From assembly GCF_024752305.1 (NCBI RefSeq), contig NZ_JANTHX010000008.1, forward strand, positions 72,825-136,824: a stretch of 64,000 nt of DNA, given 5' to 3'. How positions within the stretch are numbered: the stretch's first letter is position 1; each line of letters begins with the position of its first letter. The translations under genes and the position numbers were made by a program. The DNA is from Protaetiibacter mangrovi (GTDB lineage: Bacteria; Actinomycetota; Actinomycetes; Actinomycetales; Microbacteriaceae). Under the pieces are notes generated by a model. The model saw only the letters and a list, made by a program, of their open reading frames with translations, made no database searches and was not told where the DNA came from. Positions 1 through 7,751 of the stretch are shown piece after piece.

Positions 1-1342
1 CCGCGCTCGTGATCGTCGTCGCGAGGGGGCTCGCCGCGGACCAGGGCGCGAGGACGCCGCCCGTCGCGGCCGCGAGCCCCAGCACCACGCCGAGGCCGAG
101 CCGACCGGCCGCCGTGTCGAGGGCGATCGTGCCCGACCCCGCGAGGATCGCCGCCGACAGCAGACTCGTCGGGGCGGCCGCGAGGAGGCCGGCGACGAGC
201 CCCTCACCCGCGATCGTCCGGCCGTCGCGGCCCGTCGACCGCACCCACCAGGAGCTGCCGTGGGTGAGGCCGAAGGCGAACATCGCGATCGAGAACGGCG
301 CGACGAGCGGGATCCCCGTGAGGGGTTCGGTGATGATCGCCGCGTCGTGGGCCCCGGGCGTGACGAGCGCGAGCGCCAGCAGCACGGGCGCGATGCCGAG
401 CAGCAGGAACTGCGGCAGTCGCACGAGCTGCAGGGCGTGGACGGCGATCGCGCCCGCGCGTGCGCCGCGCGGCAGCGGGAGGCCGACGAGCACGCGGGTC
501 ACCTCGGTCGGGACGGCGCGCGGCGGATGCCGCAGCACGAGCGCGACCAGGGCGCCGACGACCGCGGCGGTGACGAGCAGCACCGCGGCGGCGACGAGGA
601 GCGCGGCGGGGTCGTCGCCGGCCGAGAGCACCGCGGCCGCCTCCATCGGCGACAGCGCTCCGACGCCCGAGGGCGGGCGGGGATCGGGCAGGAGCGCGGG
701 GAGCGCGAGGGCGACCGTCGCGCCGAGGAGCAGCACCGCCGCGGCGCCGACCGCGTAGGCGTGCGGCAGCTGCACCCGGCACGCCGCGCCGTACAGCAGC
801 TCGAAGAGGGCCGGGATCGCGAGCGCGGTCAGCAGCAGCAGCACCAGGTGCACGGCGATCGCCGCGACGGCGCGCCCGGGGCGATCGCGCAGGAGCAGCG
901 CCAGGAACACCCCCAGGGGCGAGGCGAGCACCACCGCGAACGCCGTGCCGAGGAGCAGGGCGGGCAGCCGCTCGCCGACTCCGCGTGCGGCGGGCCCGAC
1001 CGGCAGCACGGCGACGAGATCGCCGAGGGCGCTGCCGCGCGGACGGGTGGCGGCCAGCAGCAGCTGGGGGATCGCCCCGCCGAGGAGCGCGCCCGCCGCC
1101 GTGACGCGCGTGAGAGGGCGCAGATCGGCGTCCGGACCGAGCGTCGGGGCGCCCGCGAGCGCGCCCACGACGACGACCGAGACGAGCGCGGCGAGCCCGG
1201 CGCACAGCACCACGGCCACCGCCACGCCGAGGTCGACGCCGCGCGTGCTCGTTCCGAGCGAGCCGGCCGTGTGCCGTCGCCAGCCGATCCAGGAGGCGCC
1301 GGCGATGGCCCGCGCGGGCGACGGCGCCTCAACCGTCGGCAC
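1..1342 (-). CDS. Multi-pass membrane protein, probable ABC exporter permease (partial)
   Basis: The reading frame opens with GTG and stays open for about 447 codons to the window edge, so the C-terminus is missing. The protein has a short basic N-terminus (WIGWRRH) and then many hydrophobic segments, such as VAVAVVLCAGLAALVSVVVV near residue 45 and VHLVLLLLTALAIPALFELL further on. It overlaps the preceding 96-residue membrane gene by 14 bases and follows an ABC ATPase in the same operon, so it is most likely the membrane part of that exporter. I do not recognise a named family. The frame was translated by hand because it has no ATG start; the GTG is inferred from position. Confidence 0.7.
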   Translation of the reverse strand, partial: MPTVEAPSPARAIAGASWIGWRRHTAGSLGTSTRGVDLGVAVAVVLCAGLAALVSVVVVGALAGAPTLGPDADLRPLTRVTAAGALLGGAIPQLLLAATRPRGSALGDLVAVLPVGPAARGVGERLPALLLGTAFAVVLASPLGVFLALLLRDRPGRAVAAIAVHLVLLLLTALAIPALFELLYGAACRVQLPHAYAVGAAAVLLLGATVALALPALLPDPRPPSGVGALSPMEAAAVLSAGDDPAALLVAAAVLLVTAAVVGALVALVLRHPPRAVPTEVTRVLVGLPLPRGARAGAIAVHALQLVRLPQFLLLGIAPVLLALALVTPGAHDAAIITEPLTGIPLVAPFSIAMFAFGLTHGSSWWVRSTGRDGRTIAGEGLVAGLLAAAPTSLLSAAILAGSGTIALDTAAGRLGLGVVLGLAAATGGVLAPWSAASPLATTITSA

Positions 1343-1619
1343 GGCGGCCCCGCGATCGCGTGCGTGCGACGAAACAGCCGAGGAGCGCGCCGAGCGCCGT
1401 CCAGATGGCGAGGGTGATCGTGATCCCGGCGGCATCCGGCAGGAAGCCCAGCTGGGGGGCGCCGTCGACGACGGCGAACTCCGCGTGGAACACCCCGGGC
1501 AGATCGGCGCGGCCGCGGGTCGCGAAGGCGATCCCGAGACAGGCGATGCACGCGACGATGAGCCCGAACACCCCGGTCGCGAGTGCGGCGAGCGCCGATG
1601 CGACGACGGTGCGGATCAC
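1329..1619 (-). CDS. Small two-helix membrane protein of the ABC operon
   Basis: This gene encodes 96 residues starting MIRTVVASALAALATGVFGL (GTG start). It has one hydrophobic segment at about residues 4-32, a polar loop, and a second at about 65-85, ending in a basic tail (RTRSRGRR). Its GTG overlaps the stop of the upstream ABC ATPase by four bases (GTGA), which implies translational coupling and fixes the start. It is probably an accessory or half-size transmembrane subunit of the same transporter. No known family was recognised. Confidence 0.7.
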   Translation of the reverse strand: MIRTVVASALAALATGVFGLIVACIACLGIAFATRGRADLPGVFHAEFAVVDGAPQLGFLPDAAGITITLAIWTALGALLGCFVARTRSRGRRADG

Positions 1620-2401
1620 GGGCGCACCTCCCGCGCGGCCGTGGTGGCGGGCAGGGTGGCGAGCAGCCGCTGCTCGGCCTCGTGGTCGATGGCGCCGCCG
1701 GTGAGGTGCGCGAAGGCCGCCTCGAGATCGTCGGCGCCCGCCTGGCGCCGCACCGCATCCGGGGTGCCCTGCGCGACGACGGCTCCCGCGTCGATCAGCC
1801 AGACCCACGCGCTGTCGCGTTCCGCCCGGGACAGGTCGTGGGTGGCGACGACCACGGCGCGGCCCGAGGCGGTGAAGCCGTCGAGGTAGCGCCGCACGAA
1901 CGCGGCGGCCCGCGGATCGAGTCCCCGGTACGGCTCGTCGAGGATCAGCACGAGCGGATCGTGCACGACCGCGGCCACGAACTGCAGCTTGCGGCGCATG
2001 CCGTGCGAGTACTCCGAGATCTGCCGCGCCAGGCTGTCGCGGATGCCGAGGAGCGCGCACAGCTCGGCGGCGCGTGCGCGGTCGTCGCGACGCCGCAGGC
2101 GGTCGTGCAGCGTGAGGTACTCGGCTCCCGTGAGCGCCGCGGGGAGGGGGAGATCGTCGGGGGCGTAGCCGACGAGGGCGCGCGCGGCGGGTTCGCGCAG
2201 ATCGAGCCCGTCGACCTCGACGCGGCCGGTCGTGGGAGGGAGGAGTCCGGTGAGGATCCCGAGGGTCGTCGTCTTGCCGGCGCCGTTGGGTCCGAGCAGG
2301 GCGTGCGACCGCCCCGCGCGGACCCGCAGGTCGACCGGCTGCAGCACCCGGCGGGATCCCCGGGTGAGCGAGATCCTCTCGGCGTCGAGCAGCACGGTCA
2401 C
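1616..2401 (-). CDS. ABC transporter ATP-binding protein
   Basis: A 261-residue nucleotide-binding subunit of an ABC-2-like exporter. Walker A is GPNGAGKTT at residues 37-45. The signature region reads EYSHGMRRK rather than the usual LSGGQ, which is common in drug- and bacteriocin-type export ATPases. Walker B is LVLILDEP followed by YRGLDP, and the switch histidine is in VATHDLS. It lies four bases after a small cysteine-containing membrane peptide gene and overlaps the next membrane gene by four bases, so the four genes look like one operon. Export or immunity for the small peptide is an inference from that arrangement. Confidence 0.9.
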   Translation of the reverse strand: MTVLLDAERISLTRGSRRVLQPVDLRVRAGRSHALLGPNGAGKTTTLGILTGLLPPTTGRVEVDGLDLREPAARALVGYAPDDLPLPAALTGAEYLTLHDRLRRRDDRARAAELCALLGIRDSLARQISEYSHGMRRKLQFVAAVVHDPLVLILDEPYRGLDPRAAAFVRRYLDGFTASGRAVVVATHDLSRAERDSAWVWLIDAGAVVAQGTPDAVRRQAGADDLEAAFAHLTGGAIDHEAEQRLLATLPATTAAREVRP

Positions 2402-2405
2402 GGCG

Positions 2406-2720
2406 TCAGACCCGCTTGCAGGCCAGGTAGAAGAGCCCGCCGCTCTGGCCGGGCCAGCTGACCGCCGGCCAGAAGTTGGGCCCGAAGTAGGCCTGGCAGT
2501 AGTAGATCCAGGTCGCGACGGCGCCGATGATGGCGATGAGCGCCAGCGCGGCGGCGACCGCGATGACCGCCACCAGGATGAGCGGGGCCACCTCGTTGGT
2601 GACGGCCGGACGATCGGCGCGGGCGGCGAGCGCTCCCGAGGCGCGACCGGCGGCCGCGCGCACGAGGGTGTCGATGCGGACCCCCGTCGCGAGGACGGGG
2701 CTGGGGGTGAGTGTCGTCAT
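2406..2720 (-). CDS. Small membrane-anchored peptide with two C-terminal cysteines
   Basis: A 104-residue protein. Residues 1-43 are a polar, leader-like region; about 46-74 form a single strongly hydrophobic helix; about 76-104 form an aromatic, Gly/Pro-rich tail (AYFGPNFWPAVSWPGQSGG). Cys75 and Cys101 bracket the tail and could form a disulfide or a crosslink. A good ribosome site (AAGGA) precedes the ATG. It is the first gene of the operon with the ABC ATPase. It could be a bacteriocin or RiPP-like precursor, or a small transporter subunit. No family was recognised, and no recognisable modification enzyme lies in the visible part of the locus. Confidence 0.75.
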   Translation of the reverse strand: MTTLTPSPVLATGVRIDTLVRAAAGRASGALAARADRPAVTNEVAPLILVAVIAVAAALALIAIIGAVATWIYYCQAYFGPNFWPAVSWPGQSGGLFYLACKRV

Positions 2721-2867
2721 TCTGTTCCTTCCGGGGAGGGGTGCGGATGCACCGTGACCTCTTCCTAGCAAGAACTGAGTCGTATGGCTACAGAATATGG
2801 ACATATGTGGACAAGAAGGAACCGCCCGGCCTCGGAAGGGTGCGAGGGGGCGTCGTAGGCTGGCGGG
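2721..2867. promoter_or_regulatory. Divergent intergenic region, AT-rich
   Basis: These 147 bases separate the peptide-exporter operon (minus) from the DUF255 gene (plus). The stretch 2765-2815 is much richer in A/T than its surroundings. It holds direct near-repeats TATGGACA and TGTGGACA around the palindromic core ACATATGT (about 2797-2814). This is a plausible promoter and operator zone for the minus-strand operon. The plus-strand -10 box is listed separately. Confidence 0.45.
2856..2861 (+). promoter_or_regulatory. -10 box TAGGCT, leaderless start of the DUF255 gene
   Basis: TAGGCT ends six bases before the ATG at 2868 and there is no purine-rich Shine-Dalgarno sequence. Transcription would then begin at the start codon itself. 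Confidence 0.5.
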
Positions 2868-4709
2868 ATGGCGGACCGGCTGCGCGAGGCGATCAGCCCC
2901 TACCTGCGCTCGCACGCCGACAACCCCGTCGACTGGTGGCCGTGGGGTCCCGACGCGTTCGCCGAGGCGGCGCGGCGCGACGTGCCGGTGCTCGTCTCGA
3001 TCGGCTACGCCACCTGCCACTGGTGCCACGTCATGGCGCGGGAGTCGTTCTCCGATCCGCAGCTCGCCGGGTACCTGGACGACCACCTCGTCGCGATCAA
3101 GGTCGACCGCGAGGAGCACCCCGACGTCGACGCCGCGTTCCTGGCAGCCGCATCCGCGTTCACCCCGAACCTCGGCTGGCCGCTCACGGTCTTCCTGACA
3201 CCCGCGGGGCGCACCTTCTTCGCGGGCACCTACTTCCCGCCGGAGCCCGTGCGCGGGGTGCCGTCGTTCCGGCAGGTGCTCGAGGCGATCGTCGAGGCGT
3301 GGACCGAGCGCCGCGCCGAGGTCGAGTCGACGGGTGCCGCGGTGGCCGAGGCGCTCGCGGCGATGCCCGAGGTGCCGGATGCCGTGCTCCCGTCCGACGA
3401 CGAGCTCGCCGCCGCCGTCGCCGAACTCGCGGACTTCGAGGACCGGGACCACGGCGGCTTCGGTGCCGACGCCAAGTTCCCGAACGCGCCCGTGCTGCGC
3501 TTCCTCGCCGGGCGCGCCCTGCGGGGCGACGCTGCGGCCGCGCGGCTGGGCGATCGTCTCTACACGGCCACGCTCGCGCTGCGCGATCCCGTCGAGGGCG
3601 GCTTCTTCCGCTACGCGGTTCGGCGCGACTGGACCGAGCCGCACTACGAGCGGATGCTGTCCGACAACGCGCAGCTGCTCGACCTCGCGACCGCGCACGG
3701 CGACGCGGCCGGCGCGGAGGCCGTGGCGGGATTCCTGCTCGGCGTGCTCCGCCTGCCGGGCGGGGCCTTCGCATCCGCGCAGGACTCCGAGAGCCTCGTC
3801 GACGGCGCCCGGAGCGAGGGCGGCTACTACGCCCTCGACGCGGCGGGACGGGCGACGCAACCGCCGCCCGCGCTCGACGCCAAGGTGCTCGCGGGGCTCA
3901 ACGGCATGGCCGTCGGCGCGCTCGCCGACGCCGGCGTGCGGTTCGCCCGCGCCGACTGGATCGCCGCCGCCGCCCGTGCCGCCGACGCCGTCTGCGCCGT
4001 GCACCTCGTGCCGACGCCCGACGGCCCGAGGCTGCGCCGCGCGAGCCGCGACGGTCGGGTGTCGGACGCCGTGGCGACCCTCGAGGACTACGGGGGGCTC
4101 GCCGGCGGCCTGCTCCGCCTCGCCCTCGCCACCGGCGACGCCGCCCGCGCCGCGCTCGCGCGCTCGCTCGTCGACGTGTGCGCGACGGCGGAGGGGATCG
4201 CGACGCCCTCCGGCGGCGACCCGGTGCTCGCCGCGCGCGGCATCGCGGTCGACGCGGATCGCACCGAGGGTGCGACGCCGTCCGGGGCCGCGCTGCTCGC
4301 GGACGCCGCGGCGCGGCTCGCGGAGCTCGTCGACGGCGGCGGCTACCGCGAGCTCGCGGAACGCGCTCTGGCGCCGAGCCTCGCACCCGCCCGGGAGCGC
4401 CCGATCGCGTACGGCGCGACCCTCGCGACGGCGGCGCGACTCGCCGCCTCGCCGGTCGAGCTCGTCGTGGTGCTCCCCGCGGTCGACGCGGCCGGCGGGG
4501 TGGCCGAGGTCGCGCGCACGTGGGCGCATCCGGATCGCACGGTCGCGCTCGTGACGGGTCCGCAGGCCGAGGCGCTCGCCGCCGCCGGGTTCTCGCTGTT
4601 CGCGGAACGCCGCGCGCTGCACGACCTGGCGACCGCCTACCTCTGCGAGGGCTTCGTGTGCCGGCTCCCGACGACCGACGCCGCCGTGCTCGCGTCGTCC
4701 CGGGGGTGA
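2868..4709 (+). CDS. Thioredoxin-domain DUF255 protein (YyaL/SPATA20 family)
   Basis: A 613-residue cytoplasmic protein of the usual family size. The N-terminal thioredoxin-like domain opens with NPVDWWPWG and carries the CHWCH motif (Cys50, Cys53), both hallmarks of DUF255. It is followed by an alpha/alpha-toroid domain resembling N-acylglucosamine 2-epimerases. The family is widespread but its substrate is not known; a redox or cellobiose/N-acylglucosamine epimerase-like role has been suggested from the fold only. The start is set by a -10 box six bases upstream. The next gene is convergent 13 bases away, so this is a single-gene unit. Confidence 0.9.
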   Translation: MADRLREAISPYLRSHADNPVDWWPWGPDAFAEAARRDVPVLVSIGYATCHWCHVMARESFSDPQLAGYLDDHLVAIKVDREEHPDVDAAFLAAASAFTPNLGWPLTVFLTPAGRTFFAGTYFPPEPVRGVPSFRQVLEAIVEAWTERRAEVESTGAAVAEALAAMPEVPDAVLPSDDELAAAVAELADFEDRDHGGFGADAKFPNAPVLRFLAGRALRGDAAAARLGDRLYTATLALRDPVEGGFFRYAVRRDWTEPHYERMLSDNAQLLDLATAHGDAAGAEAVAGFLLGVLRLPGGAFASAQDSESLVDGARSEGGYYALDAAGRATQPPPALDAKVLAGLNGMAVGALADAGVRFARADWIAAAARAADAVCAVHLVPTPDGPRLRRASRDGRVSDAVATLEDYGGLAGGLLRLALATGDAARAALARSLVDVCATAEGIATPSGGDPVLAARGIAVDADRTEGATPSGAALLADAAARLAELVDGGGYRELAERALAPSLAPARERPIAYGATLATAARLAASPVELVVVLPAVDAAGGVAEVARTWAHPDRTVALVTGPQAEALAAAGFSLFAERRALHDLATAYLCEGFVCRLPTTDAAVLASSRG

Positions 4710-4722
4710 CGCTCTCGGGCCG

Positions 4723-5613
4723 CTATCGCACCCGCTCCGTCGACGTCACGAGCGGTGCGTGCGGATCGGCCGCCCACTCGTTGAGCGATCCGTCGTAGAT
4801 CGCGACCGAGCGCTCGCCGAGGAGGGTCAGGGCGAGGGCGCTCGCCGCCGCGGCGATGCCGCCGCCGCAGTAGGTGATGATGCGCGGTGCCCCGAGCGCC
4901 GGGGCGAGACGCTGCCGCAGTTGCTCGGCGTCGAGCACCGTGTTGCGCTCCCGGTCGACGAGGAACCCGGCGGGAGCCGAGCTCGACCCGGGGATGTGGC
5001 CCGCCCGCGCCCGTGAGGCCACCTCGCCGGTGAAGTCCTTGGGGGGCGCAGAGCAGACGAGCGCCGCCTCGACCTCGCCGCGCACCACGGCCTCGACCTC
5101 GGCCTTGTCGACCCACAGCTCCTCGCGCGGCACCGCGGTGAAGGTCGCGGGCGCGGGCTCCACGTGGCCGAGCACGAGCTCCCGCGCATCGGCGCGCCAC
5201 TTCGTGAGCCCGCCGTCGAGCACGGCGACGCGGTCGTAGCCGAAGGCGCGGAACAGCCACCACAGCCGGGCCGCCCACTGGCCCACCGCCGTGTCGTAGA
5301 CGACGACGCTCGTGTCGGGGCCGACCCCGAGCGCGCCCGCCGCCGCGGCGAAGCGCTCGGCATCCGGTCGGGTGAACGCGTAGGCGCCGTCGGGGTCCGA
5401 GAAGTCGTCGATCAGGTCGGCGAACACCGCGCCCGGCACGTGCCCCTCGAGCAGGTACTGCTCGTGGCCGCTCAGGTATCCGGGGCGCCCGTCGGGCCGG
5501 GTGAAGCCGGCCACGGACGCGTCGACCACGAGCAGCCCGTCCCGGCCGAGGTGGTCGGCGAGCCACTGGGTCGAGACGAGCGGTCCGGGCAGGGCGATCG
5601 ATTCGGCGGTCAT
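4723..5613 (-). CDS. sseA: Two-domain rhodanese, 3-mercaptopyruvate/thiosulfate sulfurtransferase
   Basis: A 296-residue cytoplasmic enzyme with tandem rhodanese domains. The inactive N-terminal domain (about 10-140) contains GHVPGAVFADL and VVVYD. The catalytic C-terminal domain (about 165-290) has the active cysteine Cys249 in the loop TYCGGGIAA. It moves sulfane sulfur from mercaptopyruvate or thiosulfate to a thiol acceptor. Loop CGGGIAA lies between the classic CGSGVTA (mercaptopyruvate) and CRxGxT (thiosulfate) types, so the preferred donor is uncertain. A -10 box six bases upstream sets the ATG. Confidence 0.88.
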   Translation of the reverse strand: MTAESIALPGPLVSTQWLADHLGRDGLLVVDASVAGFTRPDGRPGYLSGHEQYLLEGHVPGAVFADLIDDFSDPDGAYAFTRPDAERFAAAAGALGVGPDTSVVVYDTAVGQWAARLWWLFRAFGYDRVAVLDGGLTKWRADARELVLGHVEPAPATFTAVPREELWVDKAEVEAVVRGEVEAALVCSAPPKDFTGEVASRARAGHIPGSSSAPAGFLVDRERNTVLDAEQLRQRLAPALGAPRIITYCGGGIAAAASALALTLLGERSVAIYDGSLNEWAADPHAPLVTSTERVR

Positions 5614-5619
5614 GCCAGC

Positions 5620-5625
5620 ACGCTA
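5620..5625 (-). promoter_or_regulatory. -10 box TAGCGT, leaderless start of the sulfurtransferase
   Basis: Read on the minus strand, TAGCGT ends six bases before the ATG at 5613, with no Shine-Dalgarno sequence. Confidence 0.5.
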
Positions 5626-5688
5626 GGCCCGATGCGTGCGGCCGGGCGCGCGGTCCGCAACATGCGGTAACCCGCGCCCGGCACCGCC

Positions 5689-6327
5689 TCATCCGCCGAC
5701 GGGTCCGGATGCGGGCGCGGTGCGCCGGATGCCCACCGTGAGCAGGTATCCGATCATCCACAGCTCCCCGACCGTCGCGAGATAGGCGAGCGCATCGGCG
5801 ACGGGCGCGAGGGCCTCGACCACGCCCAGCACGGCCGCGAGCACGTAGCCGGCGCCGCCCACGACGAGCGCCCAGCCGAGTGCGCGGGGCATCAGCCGCG
5901 TCGTGATCGCGAACACCCCCATCGGCACGAGCCAGAGACCGAAGAACACGGCGCCGGCCTGCCAGCCCGCGTCGCTGAGCGCACGGAGCAGCGCGACCGT
6001 GGCCTCGACGTCGCCCCCCGGGGCGAGCGCGGGGTCGGCGCCCACGGCGAGCGCGACCGCGAGGAACCCGGCGCTGCCGAGGATCACGATCGCGTTCGCG
6101 AGTCCGAACGAGGCGACGCCCCACGCCGCCGTGGGGTGGTCGCGTCGGAACAGGGCGAAGAAGCCCCACGCGGCGAGCGCCTGCGAGACGACGACCAGCA
6201 GCTCGGCGAGCAGCGCGAGCTCGGCGTATCCGGGCATCCCGCGGAGGACGAGGTGTCCGGCCATCCCGGTCAGGGCGAGGGCGAGGTAGGCGGCGCCCGT
6301 GGAGCGGGCGACGGTGGGCGGGGTCAT
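5689..6327 (-). CDS. DUF4386 family membrane protein
   Basis: A 212-residue polytopic protein with about six hydrophobic segments: AAYLALALTGMAGHLVL, LALLAELLVVVSQALAAWGFF, VASFGLANAIVILGSAGFLAVAL, AVFFGLWLVPMGVF, ALGWALVVGGAGYVLAAVLG and VGELWMIGYLLTVG. The motif LWLVPMGVF is typical of DUF4386, a family of unknown function. A strong ribosome site (GAGGAG) precedes the ATG. The gene is divergent from a membrane protein-XRE regulator pair, and both promoters share two copies of one 18-bp operator, so the regulator probably controls it. Confidence 0.85.
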   Translation of the reverse strand: MTPPTVARSTGAAYLALALTGMAGHLVLRGMPGYAELALLAELLVVVSQALAAWGFFALFRRDHPTAAWGVASFGLANAIVILGSAGFLAVALAVGADPALAPGGDVEATVALLRALSDAGWQAGAVFFGLWLVPMGVFAITTRLMPRALGWALVVGGAGYVLAAVLGVVEALAPVADALAYLATVGELWMIGYLLTVGIRRTAPASGPVGG

Positions 6328-6344
6328 GTGGTCTCCTCATGGGG

Positions 6345-6362
6345 TGTCAACTATTCTTGACA
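6345..6362. promoter_or_regulatory. Operator copy 1, TGTCAA-N6-TTGACA
   Basis: TGTCAACTATTCTTGACA is an 18-bp inverted repeat with perfect 6-bp arms. It covers the predicted transcription start (about 6360) of the DUF4386 gene. A second copy differs by one base. Confidence 0.7.
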
Positions 6363-6366
6363 TCGC

Positions 6367-6395
6367 ACGCTAGGGCCGCCGACCCGCAATGTCAA
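6367..6395 (-). promoter_or_regulatory. Promoter of the DUF4386 gene
   Basis: On the minus strand the -35 hexamer is consensus TTGACA (6395-6390), followed by a 17-base spacer and -10 TAGCGT (6372-6367). The -35 is one arm of operator copy 2, and the start site would fall in operator copy 1. Confidence 0.6.
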
Positions 6396-6407
6396 ATATT
6401 CTTGACA
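6390..6407. promoter_or_regulatory. Operator copy 2, TGTCAA-N6-TTGACA
   Basis: TGTCAAATATTCTTGACA has perfect 6-bp arms, and its first base lies 45 bp after that of copy 1. Each arm doubles as the -35 hexamer of one of the two divergent promoters, so a bound repressor would block both. Confidence 0.7.
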
Positions 6408-6430
6408 TTCTGACGTGCGGGACATACCGT
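6402..6430 (+). promoter_or_regulatory. Promoter of the membrane protein-XRE operon, leaderless
   Basis: The -35 TTGACA (6402-6407) is followed by a 17-base spacer and -10 TACCGT (6425-6430), which ends six bases before the ATG at 6437. Transcript and coding sequence would start together. Confidence 0.6.
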
Positions 6431-6436
6431 CCTCGC

Positions 6437-6910
6437 ATGGACCTCGACGAACGCATCCCCATGACGACGAGCGAGCGCACGGCATGGATCGCCGCGGTGC
6501 TGACCCCCGCAACGGTCGTCGGCTACCTGGTCGTCGTCGCGCCCCAGCTCGCCTCCACCCCGGTCGACCGGCTGGGCTGGCAGGCGCCCATGCTCTGGTC
6601 GATGGGCATCAACTTCGTCGGCACGATCGTGCTGACGATCCTCGCCACCATCGTCGCCGGGATCGGCGCCGGGATCCGGCACGAGGAGCTCGACACCTCC
6701 AGCGACCAGCGCGACCGCGACATCGATCGGCACGGGGGCCGGGTGGCCCTGTCGATCTCCGCGGCGGGGCTTCTCGCCGTGCTCGTGCTCGCGATGCTCG
6801 AGCTCGACGCCTTCTGGATCGGCAACGCGGCCTTCGTGGTCGGCGCGATCGGGGCCACCGCCGGCTCGATCGCGCAGATCGCGGCGTACCGCGGGACGTT
6901 CCGTGGTTAA
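6437..6910 (+). CDS. Four-helix membrane protein paired with an XRE regulator
   Basis: A 157-residue protein starting MDLDERIPMTTSERTAW, with about four hydrophobic segments (AAVLTPATVVGYLVVVA, MGINFVGTIVLTILATIVAGIGAGI, ALSISAAGLLAVLVLAMLEL, AAFVVGAIGATAGSIAQIAA) and an acidic/basic loop between helices 2 and 3. The start was chosen over an upstream ATG at 6389 because the promoter places transcription at 6437 and the operator occupies the upstream region. It overlaps the regulator gene by eight bases. Small membrane protein plus short XRE protein pairs are common in Gram-positive bacteria, but the function is unknown. Confidence 0.8.
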   Translation: MDLDERIPMTTSERTAWIAAVLTPATVVGYLVVVAPQLASTPVDRLGWQAPMLWSMGINFVGTIVLTILATIVAGIGAGIRHEELDTSSDQRDRDIDRHGGRVALSISAAGLLAVLVLAMLELDAFWIGNAAFVVGAIGATAGSIAQIAAYRGTFRG

Positions 6911-7118
6911 GGCCACCCGCGTCACCAACGACATCCGCGCGATCCGCACGGCGCGCGGCATCACCCAGGCGCAGCTCGCGAGCGCCGTGGGCGCCACCCG
7001 GCAGACGATCATCGCCATCGAGCAGGGGCGCTACTCGCCGTCGCTCGAGATGGCCTTCCAGATCGCCCGGGCGCTCGGGGTGCGCCTCGACGAGGTGTTC
7101 GGCTACCCCGAGGACTGA
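6903..7118 (+). CDS. Short XRE-family transcriptional regulator
   Basis: A 71-residue protein made almost entirely of a Cro/C1-type helix-turn-helix (residues about 8-62: IRAIRTARGITQAQLASAVG then TRQTIIAIEQGRYSPSLEMA). It belongs to the compact class of DNA-binding proteins that lack a sensor domain. The GTG start overlaps the end of the preceding membrane gene, implying coupled expression. It is the obvious candidate to bind the two TGTCAA-N6-TTGACA operators upstream and so regulate its own operon and the divergent DUF4386 gene. Confidence 0.88.
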   Translation: MVKATRVTNDIRAIRTARGITQAQLASAVGATRQTIIAIEQGRYSPSLEMAFQIARALGVRLDEVFGYPED

Positions 7119-7132
7119 GGCGGTGCGGGCCC

Positions 7133-7747
7133 CTAGCGGACGGTCTTGCGGCTGGTGATCTGACCGGTGTCGAACCCCAGCAGGTGCAGCCCCCCGTGGA
7201 AGCGGGCGTGCTCGACCTTGATGCAGCGGTCCATGACGACGGTGAGACCCTTCGCCTCGCCGTCGTAGGCGGCCTCCTCGTTCCAGATGCCGAGCTGCAC
7301 CCAGATGGTCTTCGCGCCGATCGCCACCACGTCGTCGATCACCTGCGGGATGTCGCTGCCGCGCCGGAACACGTCGACGATGTCGGGCACGACGGGCAGG
7401 TCGGCGAGCGACTTGTACACCGGCTGCCCGAGGATCTCGGTGGCGTTGGGGTTCACGAAGTAGAGGTCGTAGTCGCTCGACTGCTGCAGGTACGTCGCCA
7501 CGAAGTACGAGGAGCGTGCGGGGTTCGGCGAGGCGCCGACGATCGCGACCGACTTCGCGCTGCGCAGGATGTCGCGGCGCTCCTGCGCGCTCGGGCCGAT
7601 CCACGTGCGCTTGCTGCGCAGCAGCTTGGCGAGCGGGGAGTCGGACGGGATGGAGCAGGAGAGTCCGTTCTGCAGGTTGACGGTGGTTTCGGCAGGCTCA
7701 ACCCGACGCTCGAGGTCGAGGTCCGGGGCTTCGACAGTGGTCGACAT
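7133..7747 (-). CDS. CoA-binding domain protein (YccU-like)
   Basis: A 204-residue protein with a Rossmann-type CoA_binding_2 domain at about residues 60-190. Visible family motifs are VAIVGASPNPARSSYFVATY, VNPNATEILGQPVYKSLADLP, DIVDVFRRGSDIP and VWVQLGIWNEEAA-like IWVQLGIWNEEA. The family binds CoA but its reaction is unknown. It follows metY by four bases with a strong ribosome site (GGAGGAG), so the two are co-transcribed. Residues 15-24 (RVEPAETTV) are encoded by a REP-like sequence (7681-7705), suggesting a variable N-terminal extension. Confidence 0.87.
   Translation of the reverse strand: MSTTVEAPDLDLERRVEPAETTVNLQNGLSCSIPSDSPLAKLLRSKRTWIGPSAQERRDILRSAKSVAIVGASPNPARSSYFVATYLQQSSDYDLYFVNPNATEILGQPVYKSLADLPVVPDIVDVFRRGSDIPQVIDDVVAIGAKTIWVQLGIWNEEAAYDGEAKGLTVVMDRCIKVEHARFHGGLHLLGFDTGQITSRKTVR
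7681..7705 (-). repeat. REP-like half element inside the CoA-binding gene
   Basis: On the minus strand this reads CGGGTTGAGCCTGCCGAAAC then CACCG. It closely resembles the dispersed GGTTGAGCCTGTCGAAACC repeats I recall from Microbacteriaceae genomes. It lies in frame in the N-terminal extension of the protein. Confidence 0.5.
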
Positions 7748-7751
7748 GCGG

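Noticed and set aside
2406-4622. Minus-strand open frame of 738 codons across the DUF255 gene
   Set aside because: Only its last 104 codons are a real gene. The rest is antisense to a well-conserved protein and consists of Arg/Gly/Glu-rich low-complexity sequence typical of high-GC shadow frames.
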